From positions 1 through 39,415 of the forward strand of contig JAODMR010000097.1 in assembly GCA_025465475.1 (NCBI GenBank): DNA of 39,415 nt, in the 5' to 3' direction. The notes beneath the pieces are model-generated. The model was not told the DNA's origin, did no database searches, and was given only the letters and a program-made list of their open reading frames with translations. This stretch comes from Micrococcaceae bacterium (GTDB taxonomy: Bacteria > Actinomycetota > Actinomycetes > Actinomycetales > Micrococcaceae). How positions within the stretch are numbered: position 1 is the first letter of the stretch; every line of letters starts with the position of its first letter. Position numbers and translations under genes: made by a program. This document shows, in pieces, positions 38,885 to 39,415 of the stretch.

Positions 38885-39415
38885 TTGGCAACGACTTACG
38901 AATATTCCGCCCCCGGGGCCACCACCCTGGCACCTCGGGTGGTACCGGTATCCAAGGGACGCATTGTCGTCAACTGGCTCACCTCCACGGACCACAAAAC
39001 CATCGGCTACATGTACATCATCGCGGCCTTCATCTTCTTCTGCCTCGGTGGTGTGATGGCACTGGTCATCCGCGCCGAACTGTTCGAACCCGGCATGCAG
39101 ATCCTGCAGACCAAGGAACAGTACAACCAGCTGTTCACCATGCACGGCACCATCATGCTGCTGATGTTCGCCACCCCGCTGTTCGCCGGGTTCGCCAACG
39201 TGATCATGCCGCTGCAGATCGGCGCCCCTGACGTGGCGTTCCCCCGCCTGAACGCGCTGGCGTTCTGGTTCTTCCTGTTCGGCTCCACCATCGCGGTGTC
39301 CGGCTTCATCACCCCGCAGGGTGCTGCGTCGTTCGGCTGGTTCGCTTACGCGCCGCTGTCCAACACGACGTTCAGCCCGGGTGTGGGCGGTGACCTCTGG
39401 GTCTTCGGCCTCGCA
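38885..39415 (+). CDS. ctaD: Cytochrome c oxidase subunit I (partial, runs off window)
   Basis: The first 177 codons of the catalytic subunit I are open to the last base of the window. The reading begins at TTG 38885 ([20 protein letters not shown]), with GGGGAG upstream. Recognisable features: [20 protein letters not shown], helix [22 protein letters not shown] with the low-spin haem a His ligand, and [20 protein letters not shown]. The haem-copper centre lies beyond the window edge. It follows ctaC closely, as in the usual ctaC-ctaD operon. Confidence 0.96.
   Translation, partial: MATTYEYSAPGATTLAPRVVPVSKGRIVVNWLTSTDHKTIGYMYIIAAFIFFCLGGVMALVIRAELFEPGMQILQTKEQYNQLFTMHGTIMLLMFATPLFAGFANVIMPLQIGAPDVAFPRLNALAFWFFLFGSTIAVSGFITPQGAASFGWFAYAPLSNTTFSPGVGGDLWVFGLA

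Overview
The window is about 39.4 kb of high-GC (mid-to-upper 60s %) chromosomal DNA from an actinobacterium. Gene order (comEA-comEC-holA-rpsT-lepA-hemW-hrcA-dnaJ-rsmE-phoH-ybeY-corC-era-leuA-recO-uppS, and later pyrD ... erpA-ctaC-ctaD) and protein character point to Micrococcaceae, probably an Arthrobacter-like organism. No phage, IS, CRISPR, tRNA or rRNA is seen. Coding is dense, with frequent GTG/TTG starts, many 4-nt start/stop overlaps, and many starts that look leaderless (TANNNT followed 6-7 nt later by the start codon).

Layout. 1-300: non-coding, with degenerate copies of a family repeat (CGTTGGTCGAGCTTGTCGAG-like) and strong hairpins. 300-3980: leuS behind a leucine leader peptide and an attenuator-like terminator, then a DegV protein. 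4326-8178: DNA-uptake genes comEA and comEC coupled to holA. 8362-9551 (minus): rpsT and an orphan PemK/MazF-like protein. 9712-12834: lepA and hemW. 12844-14201 (minus): DUF4870 membrane protein and DUF3097 protein. 14292-17354: CIRCE operator, hrcA, dnaJ, rsmE. 17370-18359 (minus): GerMN/Gmad2 lipoprotein. 18635-24145: phoH-ybeY-corC-era as a tightly overlapping RNA-processing/ribosome-maturation operon, then an LCP cell-wall enzyme. 24165-26138 (minus): M13 metallopeptidase. 26252-29874: leuA with a structured leader and leader peptide, then recO and uppS. 29955-32663 (minus): FAD dehydrogenase plus alpha/beta hydrolase, 3 nt apart. 32770-33837: pyrD. 33901-35733 (minus): aldo/keto reductase and DUF3043 protein. 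35863-39415: M20 dipeptidase, erpA-type Fe-S protein, ctaC and the 5' part of ctaD, which runs off the window.

Functionally this is mostly core housekeeping: translation (leuS, rpsT, lepA, rsmE, era, ybeY), proteostasis (hrcA/dnaJ with CIRCE), DNA uptake and replication/repair (comEA/EC, holA, recO), envelope (uppS, LCP), leucine and pyrimidine synthesis (leuA, pyrD), haem/Fe-S (hemW, erpA) and respiration (ctaC/D). The most interesting layer is regulatory. leuS and leuA, 26 kb apart, each sit behind an apparently leaderless leader peptide with three consecutive Leu codons of only the CTT/CTC type followed by Ser. Both therefore appear to read the charging of one tRNA-Leu isoacceptor, through different downstream RNA structures: a terminator hairpin for leuS, and competing long-range and local helices for leuA.
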